From JAMWZF01 sp041628615 (lineage in GTDB: Bacteria; Pseudomonadota; Alphaproteobacteria; Rhodobacterales; Rhodobacteraceae), in NCBI GenBank assembly GCA_041628615.1, contig JBFKOW010000204.1, positions 1 to 5,414 of the forward strand: a stretch of DNA of 5,414 bases, given 5' to 3'. Under the pieces are notes generated by a model. The model had not been told where the DNA came from, searched no databases, and saw only the letters and a program-made list of their open reading frames with translations. Within the stretch, counting starts at the first letter, position 1; every line of letters begins with the position of its first letter. Shown here one piece after another: positions 1-4,886 of this stretch. Both the position numbers and the translations under genes were made by a program.

Positions 1-520
1 CGCCGAGCAGCCGGACATAGCCCGCGACATGGGGCTCGGCCGCGCCGTCGGCGGGGGCCTTCAGCGCCCCGAACAGCACGTAGGGCGCGGGAAACCGCAG
101 CTTGCACAGCCGCGCGGTCTGTTCGAGCGGGGTCAGGAAGGTGCGCAGCGAATGGCGCTGGTAGCCCTCCGGCGTGTAGGCCTCCGCCGGGCCCGCGGCG
201 GTCAGCGCCAGCAGCATCGTCTTGCCCGCCAGCCGCGTGCCCCCGGCGCCGTAGGCGAAGCCGTGCTCCAGCACGAGGTCCTGCCATTCCTTGATCAACG
301 ACGGCGTCGAATACCAGAACAGCGGGAACTGGAACACGATCGCGTCGTGGTCGAGCAGCCGCGCCTGTTCGCGGTCGATGTCGATGTCGTGGCGCGGGTA
401 GAGGGCGTAGAGATCGACGAAGGATATCCCCTCGACCCGCTGCGCCGCCGCCGCCATCTCGGCATTGACCCGGGAATACCGCTGTCCGGGATGGGCATGG
501 TAGATCAGCACGCGGGCCAT
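1..520 (-). CDS. KefF/MdaB-type flavodoxin-fold NAD(P)H:quinone oxidoreductase (partial, C-terminus off the left edge)
   Basis: Cytoplasmic FMN/FAD flavoprotein expected to reduce quinones or other electrophiles with NAD(P)H. E. coli KefF, which this most resembles by memory of the family, also activates the KefC potassium/glutathione efflux channel. Translating down from ATG 520-518 gives 173 codons without a stop. Visible motifs are the N-terminal flavin-phosphate loop with H8, H10, P11 and S16 (residues 6-19), the LYxLYP and DIDxxxEQ stretches (38-53), FQFPLFWYSTPSLIKEW (63-79), the FAYGxGGTxLxGK active-site loop (88-100) and TAAGPAEAY (107-115). The family is usually about 175-200 residues, so little is missing. 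The start is supported by AGGGAG (528-533, minus strand) 7 nt upstream. A LysR remnant lies divergently upstream, the usual place for the regulator of such a gene. No kefC-like gene is visible, so a role with a K+ channel is open. The oxidoreductase family assignment is firm; the substrate is not known. Confidence 0.92.
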   Translation of the reverse strand, partial: MARVLIYHAHPGQRYSRVNAEMAAAAQRVEGISFVDLYALYPRHDIDIDREQARLLDHDAIVFQFPLFWYSTPSLIKEWQDLVLEHGFAYGAGGTRLAGKTMLLALTAAGPAEAYTPEGYQRHSLRTFLTPLEQTARLCKLRFPAPYVLFGALKAPADGAAEPHVAGYVRLLG

Positions 521-527
521 CGGCGGG

Positions 528-533
528 CTCCCT
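528..533 (-). promoter_or_regulatory. Ribosome binding site of the KefF-like gene
   Basis: AGGGAG on the minus strand lies 7 nt before ATG 520-518. This is the best Shine-Dalgarno match in the window and fixes the start of the oxidoreductase gene. Confidence 0.7.
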
Positions 534-613
534 GTCCGGCGTTACCGCTACCGAACCCGAAACCGGCCCAGCGCACAAGCCTCGCGTGGCGGTGGCGATG
601 CGCCGGGGTTGGC

Positions 614-870
614 TCGGGTCAGGGACGCGCGAGACGGAAGACGCCGACGCGGTGCGGCCGCCGGTGGTCCGTCGCGCCGCCGGCCGGACCGGGACGATGG
701 CTCGGGCCGTCGCGTCGATCCGCATGGCGATCCCGCCGCGCCGCCAGCAGGTGCCGTCCGGCCCGGCCGTGCCCGCATCCGGCACGAAGCCGAGATCGGC
801 AAGCAGGTGCGGCGGGGTGAACGCGAGCCGCGCGAGGTGGCGGGCAAGGTCGGCCTCGGGGTCGCTACTG
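614..870 (-). pseudogene. Possible remnant of an unidentified gene, antisense to the missing part of the LysR gene
   Basis: This is the stretch where the 5' part of the LysR gene would be expected, but no plus-strand frame here looks like a LysR protein; those frames are Arg/Gly/Pro-rich noise. On the minus strand, the frame whose codons begin at 869 reads like real protein for about 65 residues: it contains SSDPEADLARHL, FTPPHLLADLGFVPDAG, CWRRGGIAMRIDA and IVPVRP, with G or C in almost all third positions. No start codon lies near the 5' end; the first upstream ATG (986-984) is inside sequence antisense to the LysR fragment, so the N-terminus is probably lost. The frame has no nearby stop and runs into the KefF-like gene, whereas the frame offset by one ends naturally at TGA near 614 with HRVGVFRLARP. 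That suggests a frameshift near 655-690. I do not recognise the family. It could also be chance coding potential in GC-rich DNA. Confidence 0.3.
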
Positions 871-1218
871 TGCTGCGACCAGCTGCACGAAGGCCCGGCG
901 CGGGCCGACTGGTCGGCCTGGTTCGAGGCCTTCCTGCCCGGCGGCGCCCTGCCGGCGGCGGGCCAGGATTTCCCCAATCTCGACATGGCGGTGAAGGCGG
1001 CGGCGATGGGGGCCGGGGTCGTGATCGCCGACCTCGTGCTGTGCCGCGAGGAGTTGCGGACCGGGGCGCTGGTGCTGCCGGTCCCGGACCTGATCTGCGA
1101 TCCGCCCGGCGGACGGGTCTGCCTGATCGGGCACCGGGACGCGTGGGACGGGCCCGATGTCGCGGCGTTCCGTGACTGGACCGCACCGACGGCTGGGGAA
1201 TCGTCACGGGGGCTTTGA
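865..1218 (+). pseudogene. LysR-type transcriptional regulator, C-terminal fragment
   Basis: The last about 117 residues match the end of a GcvA-like LysR effector-binding domain: LLCCDQLHEG, then ADWSAWFEAFLPGG (the usual position of the DWxxWF signature), DFPNLDMAVKAAAMGAGVVIAD (the conserved 'AIxAAlxGxGVal' helix), LRTGALVLPVPD, and a terminal VAAFRDW before the stop TGA 1216-1218. Intact members are about 300 residues and begin with a winged helix-turn-helix; nothing like that helix is found in any frame upstream. The same reading frame stays open back to about 586, so software could call a 210-residue protein, but its first 90-95 residues are Arg-rich and unlike LysR. The fragment therefore cannot bind DNA as a normal LysR. 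The junction lies near 861-870. Originally it was probably the divergent regulator of the KefF-like gene. It ends 13 bp from the convergent stop of the DUF6635-like gene. A short product from an internal start such as ATG 985-987 is possible but unlikely. Confidence 0.78.
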
Positions 1219-1231
1219 AATCCGCCGTCGG

Positions 1232-2089
1232 TCAGGCCCGGAACAGCCGCAGCAGGCTCGTCCCGATGTCGGTGAGGTCGGCGATCCGGGCCAGCACGTG
1301 TTCACCGGCGAGCCCCGGCCCCGCCGCGGCGGCGTCGAGCCGGGCCACGAGCCGCCGCAGCCGCCGCCGGTGGATCCCCAGTGCCGCCTGCACCGGGTCG
1401 GCCACCAGCCCGGCGAAGGTGGTGACCAGCGAGGCCGCCATCGCCAGCCCGATCCCGACCGCGACGACATACCAGACCGGCAGTTCCACCGGGAACACGC
1501 CATACCAGAGCCCGCCGAGGCCCTGGCCGAAAGGAAACGCCGAGACCACCTCGGACCGGACCGCCTGCTCACTCACGATGGGGGCGAGCGAGACGATGCC
1601 CGGGGTCGGCGTGCGGAACAGGAGATAGCCGAGGGCCAGCACCACCAGCGTGGTGCAGATCTCGGCCACCGCGCTGCGCACGGCGGTGTAGTCCTCGATC
1701 AGCCGGGCCTGCGTCGGCCTGACGGCCACCGCGTCGGGGCCGTCGGGCAGGAAGGTCTCGCGCAGGGCGGAGTCGAGTTCGCGGGCCACGTCGGTGCGCA
1801 GGTGGACCCGCCGCGCGGCCAGCCAGCGGGCCGGCCGCCGCAGCCGCAGCAGTGCGCAGAGCAGCGCCAGCAGCCGGGTGAGCAGGAACACCGGCGCCAG
1901 CAGCACGTTGACCGGCGCGCGCAGGAGATCCCAGCCCAGCGCGTGGCGATGCAGCCGCAGGGTCCCGCGTAGCCCGAAGTTCGACGCCACGAAGGCGTCG
2001 ATCCGGTCCGCCTGCGGGGCGGCATCCGGCGTCACGGGCCGGTGCCCCCGCGGCAGGGGGCCGGTCGACGGGTCTGGATGGGCGGGCAT
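1232..2089 (-). CDS. DUF6635-like inner-membrane protein
   Basis: A 285-residue protein of unknown function. Residues 29-65 hold the most conserved-looking part, RIDAFVASNFGLRGTLRLH followed by HALGWDLLRAPVNVLLAPVF, which I associate from memory with the DUF6635 family of alphaproteobacteria; the name is moderate-confidence recall. Hydrophobic segments lie at about 58-82, 144-160 and 204-230. A charged segment (84-140) sits between the first two, and the C-terminal tail carries an Arg-rich run, HRRRLRRLVARLD (240-252). No catalytic motif is visible. The start is uncertain: ATG 2089-2087 has no Shine-Dalgarno sequence and adds a low-complexity Pro-rich leader, whereas GTG 2035-2033 begins just before the conserved part and would give 267 residues. 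The stop TGA (1234-1232) faces the LysR remnant tail to tail. The gene is divergent from the exported HExxH protein. It is surely a real gene by composition and hydrophobic pattern, but its biochemical role is unknown. Confidence 0.8.
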   Translation of the reverse strand: MPAHPDPSTGPLPRGHRPVTPDAAPQADRIDAFVASNFGLRGTLRLHRHALGWDLLRAPVNVLLAPVFLLTRLLALLCALLRLRRPARWLAARRVHLRTDVARELDSALRETFLPDGPDAVAVRPTQARLIEDYTAVRSAVAEICTTLVVLALGYLLFRTPTPGIVSLAPIVSEQAVRSEVVSAFPFGQGLGGLWYGVFPVELPVWYVVAVGIGLAMAASLVTTFAGLVADPVQAALGIHRRRLRRLVARLDAAAAGPGLAGEHVLARIADLTDIGTSLLRLFRA

Positions 2090-2131
2090 GGTGGCTGCGG
2101 CGTGTCCAAGGAGGCGCGATGGCGCCGGTCC

Positions 2132-2160
2132 AGTCTAGACGCGGCGCGGCGGCTCTCCAA
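2132..2160 (-). promoter_or_regulatory. Candidate sigma-70-type promoter of the DUF6635-like gene
   Basis: On the minus strand, TTGGAG (2160-2155) is followed after exactly 17 bp by TAGACT (2137-2132), which matches the -10 consensus at four of six positions. Transcription would begin near 2125, giving a leader of about 36 nt to ATG 2089 or 90 nt to GTG 2035. The -10 overlaps the small palindrome GTCTAGAC (2133-2140). The match is moderate and made by eye only. Confidence 0.35.
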
Positions 2161-2246
2161 GCGGGCGTTTCCGGTCCCCCGCACGTGCGCCGGGCCCATG
2201 CCGCGCATCGCGGGCGCGGCTCCGTCCGGGACCTGTGATCCATTCC

Positions 2247-2276
2247 TTGGACGCAAGGCCCTTGTCGGGTTAGCCT
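2247..2276 (+). promoter_or_regulatory. Candidate promoter giving a leaderless mRNA for the exported HExxH protein
   Basis: TTGGAC (2247-2252), 18 bp, then TAGCCT (2271-2276). A transcript starting about 7 bp after the -10 would begin at or next to the A of ATG 2283. That agrees with the absence of any purine-rich ribosome binding site between 2255 and 2282. The -10 matches the consensus at only three of six positions, so the site is tentative. Confidence 0.3.
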
Positions 2277-2282
2277 GACGGC

Positions 2283-3332
2283 ATGAGACATGTGGTTCCA
2301 GTCGCCCTCGCGGCTGTCCTCGCAGGGCCGGTCGCGGCGGAGTCCGCCTGCGTCGCGCAAGTCCATCCCGGGGACTGGTCGACGACGCTGACGACGGTGG
2401 CCAGCGGCGAGGCGCTGATCTCCAACTTCGGCGCGATCCGGCAGTCCGCGCCGGTTTCCGCGCGGGGGCGGGCCATCGTCGAGGGTGGCGCCTGCGACGG
2501 CACCTTCGCCCTGCGGATGCCCACGATGTCCTTCGAGATGTCGCCGACCGGAGAGGCCGGAGGCGCGACCTTCTCGGGCTCTGCGGCCTCGGGATCCGTC
2601 CGCTACGACCTGACGATCACCGTCATCGGACCGGACCGGATGGTGGGCAGCTTCGAGGCGAAGACCGGCCTGTCCGGCGCCGGCAGCTTCATGGCCCGCG
2701 CGTCGGGCCTGACCTTCGTCCACGAGGGCACGCCGGGGCAGCGCCCGGAATGCGTCTGCCGCGCCCAGCTCGAGGCGTGGATCGCGGAGCGCATCGCGCA
2801 GGCCGAGGCCTATCGTGCCGCCTGGGCCGACCCGGCGCTGCGCCCCCGGCCCGCGGCCTGGCCGGCCCAGTCGGTGTTCCTGGACTACTGGGGTCCGCGG
2901 GCGCACCGGCGGATGGTCGACATGGTGGTGGCCGGCTACGACCCCGACAGGGCGGCGGAGGTGATCTGGAACAACACCAGCAGCAGCGGGGACCCGATCG
3001 AAAACGACTTTTCGGTCGCCGACCGGCTGGGCGGCCAGGACGCGGGGGCGACCGCTGCCGCCGGGCAATTGCAGGCCGACGAGGAATACGAGTCGGTCAC
3101 GGCGGCTTATGTGGACGATGCCTGCGAGATCCATGTCGGCGATGCCCACCGGGCGGAATGCTATCCCGACATCGCGCTCGCCGCGACCATCGTGCATGAA
3201 AGCGTCCACGTCGCCCAATGCGAGGCCAGGTTGCCGATCGGCGGTCTCGACGGCCAGGCGGATCGCGAGGTTGAAGCCTATGCGGCGGAGGCCGCGTTCT
3301 GGCGCAACTGGATCCCCGAGAACTGCGACTGA
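2283..3332 (+). CDS. Exported cysteine-rich protein with a HExxH gluzincin-like zinc site (putative metallopeptidase)
   Basis: A 349-residue protein that I cannot place in a named family. Residues 1-19 form a signal peptide (MRHVVPVALAAVLAGPVAA) with a V-A-A site before E20, so the mature protein is periplasmic or secreted. Eight cysteines follow (23, 71, 157, 159, 281, 293, 313, 348), consistent with disulfides. Residues about 20-147 alternate like a beta-rich domain (SGSVRYDLTITVIG, DRMVGSFEAKTG); after CVC (157-159) the protein looks mainly helical. Near the C-terminus, ATIVHESVHVAQC gives H305-E306-x-x-H309, and REVEAYAAEAAFW (328-340) offers E329, exactly 20 residues after H309, the ligand spacing of thermolysin-type gluzincins; E331 is an alternative ligand. 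This predicts a zinc peptidase, but no substrate-binding motif identifies the target. ATG 2283 is chosen because it directly precedes the signal peptide, although it has no Shine-Dalgarno sequence. The neighbours are divergent (DUF6635-like) and convergent (VTT protein), so it is monocistronic. Confidence 0.85.
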   Translation: MRHVVPVALAAVLAGPVAAESACVAQVHPGDWSTTLTTVASGEALISNFGAIRQSAPVSARGRAIVEGGACDGTFALRMPTMSFEMSPTGEAGGATFSGSAASGSVRYDLTITVIGPDRMVGSFEAKTGLSGAGSFMARASGLTFVHEGTPGQRPECVCRAQLEAWIAERIAQAEAYRAAWADPALRPRPAAWPAQSVFLDYWGPRAHRRMVDMVVAGYDPDRAAEVIWNNTSSSGDPIENDFSVADRLGGQDAGATAAAGQLQADEEYESVTAAYVDDACEIHVGDAHRAECYPDIALAATIVHESVHVAQCEARLPIGGLDGQADREVEAYAAEAAFWRNWIPENCD

Positions 3333-3394
3333 CCGTCGGCGCCGCGGCGATGGCCCCCGGGGCGCCCCGATTGCCACGCCGTCGCAGCCCGGTC
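3333..3394. other. Convergent intergenic spacer with two 10-bp palindromes, no clear terminator
   Basis: A 62-bp gap between the stops of the HExxH protein and the VTT membrane protein. It contains two perfect self-complementary 10-mers, CGCCGCGGCG (3340-3349) and GGGGCGCCCC (3359-3368), but neither has a loop or a following T-run in either direction. Any termination here would have to be Rho-dependent or use a weak bidirectional structure. Confidence 0.4.
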
Positions 3395-4054
3395 CTAGAT
3401 CGCCAGCCCGAGGAACATCACCGCCAGGGGCACCGGCGAGACGGCGAGCGCCACCGTCAGAAGCGTCGCGAGGGGCGAGAAGATGCCGCTCAGCCCCGCC
3501 ATCACCATGATGCCGCCGCCGCCGCCGATGACGGAATTGCCGGGCGTGTTGACGGCGAGCGCAAGGGCCAGGTAGCGGTAGCGCAGCCCGACGGCGACGG
3601 CGCGCTTCGGCTGGCCGTCGAGCAGCATCGCGAGGCGCTGGTCCGGCGACAGCGGCGCGGCGCGCCCCACCAGCGCGGCCGCCCGGTGCATCCGCAACCG
3701 CGACAGCAGGCGCTCGAGCGCCCCGATCGGCAGCAACCGCCCGATCGTGTAGGCGAGCATCATGGAGGCGACTGTGGCCACGTAGATCAGCGGCGCGAGG
3801 GCCGCGCCGAAGGCCGCCAGCATGGCCAGCCCGATCTCGGCGCCCGGCACGAAGGGCAGCGCGAGCAGCCCGACATAGGCCGCGGCGCCCACCATGATCG
3901 TGCGGTGCACCTGCTGTTCGTTCTCCGGCCGGACATGCAGGTCAAGCGCCTCGCGGATCAGGTGCGTGGCCCAGGTCGCGGCGAGCAGGAAAAGGATCAG
4001 GATCGCGCCGCGAAGGAGCAGCGGGCCTGCGCCCGATCGCGGGGGATCGCTCAA
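3395..4054 (-). CDS. VTT-domain (DedA/TVP38-related) integral membrane protein, divergent
   Basis: A 219-residue polytopic membrane protein. Hydrophobic segments lie at about 12-32, 54-70, 73-107, 152-168, 177-194 and 196-218. The order of motifs recalls VTT/SNARE-associated proteins: LALPFVPGAEIGLAMLAAFG (65-83), a second helix ending in YTIGR (102-106), a loop of about 45 residues, and a second half with the polar breaker VNTPGNSVIGGGGG (168-181) in the place of the family's re-entrant region. DedA/TVP38 proteins are linked to lipid scrambling or undecaprenyl-phosphate recycling; whether this divergent member does that is inference. Translation starts at TTG 4054-4052, the only conventional start codon before the first membrane helix. 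It has no Shine-Dalgarno sequence and sits directly behind a hairpin, 7 bp after the stop of the upstream exported protein, which suggests translational coupling. The stop is TAG 3397-3395. Confidence 0.75.
   Translation of the reverse strand: MSDPPRSGAGPLLLRGAILILFLLAATWATHLIREALDLHVRPENEQQVHRTIMVGAAAYVGLLALPFVPGAEIGLAMLAAFGAALAPLIYVATVASMMLAYTIGRLLPIGALERLLSRLRMHRAAALVGRAAPLSPDQRLAMLLDGQPKRAVAVGLRYRYLALALAVNTPGNSVIGGGGGIMVMAGLSGIFSPLATLLTVALAVSPVPLAVMFLGLAI
3512..3526 (+). repeat. (GCC)5 trinucleotide tract inside the VTT gene
   Basis: Five uninterrupted GCC units. Read on the minus strand they encode the five-glycine run (residues 177-181) of the VTT protein's predicted re-entrant region. 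Unit gain or loss by slippage would change the number of glycines without shifting the frame. Confidence 0.8.
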
Positions 4055-4076
4055 GGCGTCGCTAACCGGCGACGCC
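4055..4076 (-). promoter_or_regulatory. Perfect 8-bp hairpin at the intercistronic junction
   Basis: Arms GGCGTCGC (4055-4062) and GCGACGCC (4069-4076) are exactly complementary around a 6-nt loop, TAACCG on the plus strand. The structure contains the stop codon TAG (4064-4062) of the exported protein and ends at the base before the TTG start (4054) of the VTT gene. No T-run follows, so it is not a standard terminator. It may stabilise the upstream mRNA, lower expression of the second gene, or be opened by ribosomes finishing the first gene. Confidence 0.6.
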
Positions 4077-4544
4077 GCCGGCGGCCGCCGGGTCCGCGCT
4101 GCCGGATCCGGCGAACCCGATCTGGTGGGTCCAGTACCAGCGCCGCGTCGTCCAGGTGCCTTCGACCCGCATCTCGCCGCCGCTGACGGTTCCGTACCAG
4201 ACGACCGTGTGCGGCGCGTCGGGGCACTCGGTGCGGGCGGTGAAGTGGATCATGCCGCCCTCGACCTTCGTCCGGTAGTCGGACCAGCCGAATGCGCAAT
4301 ATTCCTCGCAATTCGCGGACTGGAACGTCCCCTCGCGAAAGACCAGTTCGTCCTCCAGGGCCTCGCCGGTGTCGAGAGCGGTGCCGACGATATGATAGGA
4401 CCGGCCGTCCAGTTCATTTCCGGCGGTCCATTCGCCTTCCGGAACCGGGTAATCCGCGACGTCCCGGTTCATCACCGTCATCGTCGCCGCGCCGGTTCCG
4501 AGCGTCGCAGCCGCAAGAGCCGCCATCTGCAGGATCTGGGGCAT
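4062..4544 (-). CDS. Small exported protein of unknown function, first gene of a pair with the VTT protein
   Basis: A 160-residue protein. The first 25 residues (MPQILQMAALAAATLGTGAA and following) are hydrophobic and resemble a signal peptide with possible cleavage after A19 or A20, though there is no Lys or Arg at the start, so an uncleaved anchor is possible. The mature part looks like a small beta-barrel or sandwich: LDGRSYHIVG (45-54), LEDELVFREGTFQSANCEEYCAFGWSDY (63-90), EGGMIHFTART, HTVVWYGTVSGGEMRVEGTWTTRRWYW (112-138). Cysteines are at 79, 83 and 107. The pattern 'DELxFxxGTFxSxxC...F' and 'W.GTVxGxxxxGTxxWTxxxWYW' occurs in uncharacterised exported proteins of alphaproteobacteria, by recall only. 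The tail (145-160) is Gly/Ala-rich. ATG 4544-4542 is chosen over the much longer open frame because GAAAGG (4556-4551) lies 6 nt upstream and the signal-like segment begins here. The VTT gene follows after 7 bp. Confidence 0.82.
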   Translation of the reverse strand: MPQILQMAALAAATLGTGAATMTVMNRDVADYPVPEGEWTAGNELDGRSYHIVGTALDTGEALEDELVFREGTFQSANCEEYCAFGWSDYRTKVEGGMIHFTARTECPDAPHTVVWYGTVSGGEMRVEGTWTTRRWYWTHQIGFAGSGSADPAAAGGVAG

Positions 4545-4550
4545 GTCGCG

Positions 4551-4556
4551 CCTTTC
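4551..4556 (-). promoter_or_regulatory. Ribosome binding site of the small exported protein
   Basis: GAAAGG on the minus strand lies 6 nt before ATG 4544-4542. It decides the start, because the same reading frame stays open far upstream (to about 5324) without protein-like content. Confidence 0.6.
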
Positions 4557-4778
4557 GATATACCGTATCGTCCGGGCCGCCGGTCCCGGTCGGTGTCCAC
4601 AGTAACCGATGCGGACGGCCAGCCAAAGCGAATTGCCCGCACCGGCTGCGCCGAACCGGCGAGGGCCCGTCTGCCGGCCCGCGGATGCACCGGGCGAAGG
4701 CGACCCGCGCGGTACCGGGGCCCGCGGGGCGCAGGCGGGTCCGGTCCTGTCTCCCGGCAACCTTCGCAATGAAACCAG

Positions 4779-4807
4779 TTGCTTGCGGCAGGGCACGTTC
4801 CTATTCA
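4779..4807 (+). promoter_or_regulatory. Candidate promoter of the Popeye-like sensor gene
   Basis: TTGCTT (4779-4784), 17 bp, then TATTCA (4802-4807), in a locally AT-richer patch. The predicted leader is about 73 nt to ATG 4887. The match is partial (three of six positions in the -35) and made by eye. Confidence 0.3.
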
Positions 4808-4886
4808 GGTCCGCAGGTGCCGGACCCGAATACGCCTCGCGCTGATCGGCGGTCCCGGCGGACATCAGGAAGAAGGTTGGCGGTCG

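Larger units (their letters stand above)
4545..4886. other. Divergent intergenic region (342 bp) without a recognisable gene
   Basis: This gap separates the small exported protein (minus) from the Popeye-like sensor (plus). Several frames are open, including a plus-strand frame at 4609-4845, but they are Arg/Gly/Pro/Ala-rich with no motif, signal or ribosome binding site, so I call none. The segment near 4557-4567, GATACGGTATATC on the minus strand, is the most AT-rich part and may contain a -10 element for the exported protein, but I find no matching -35. A candidate promoter for the plus-strand gene is listed separately. A 6-bp stem, CCCGCG with CGCGGG, lies near 4704-4728 and is unremarkable at this GC content. 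Confidence 0.5.

Noticed and set aside
29..820. A 263-codon plus-strand open frame across the left part of the window.
   Set aside because: It is the complement of the clearly recognisable KefF-like gene, has Arg/Gln/His-rich content, and its end shows no family motif.
1157..1972. A 271-codon plus-strand open frame rich in Gln, Gly, Arg and His.
   Set aside because: It is the shadow of the DUF6635-like membrane protein; the composition is the usual complement of leucine- and alanine-rich codons.
2181..2188. Palindrome GCACGTGC between the divergent genes, considered as an operator.
   Set aside because: At 8 bp in DNA of this GC content it is expected by chance, and it does not overlap either candidate promoter.
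3340..3368. Two GC-only palindromes in the convergent spacer, considered as a bidirectional terminator.
   Set aside because: Neither has a loop or an adjacent T- or A-run, so they do not meet the pattern of an intrinsic terminator.
1569..3377. A 602-codon open frame on the minus strand.
   Set aside because: It is antisense to the exported HExxH protein and overlaps the DUF6635-like gene in another frame. The translation is Arg/Gly/Pro-rich without domains; long open shadow frames are expected at this GC content.
4101..4112. 12-bp perfect palindrome GCCGGATCCGGC.
   Set aside because: It lies within the Gly/Ser/Ala tail of the exported protein and codes for AGSGS-type residues. It has no loop, no T-run and no second copy, so a regulatory role is not supported.
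3350..4186. A 278-codon plus-strand open frame.
   Set aside because: It is antisense to the VTT membrane protein, whose hydrophobic pattern is clear. The plus-strand translation is Arg/Gln/Gly-rich and featureless.
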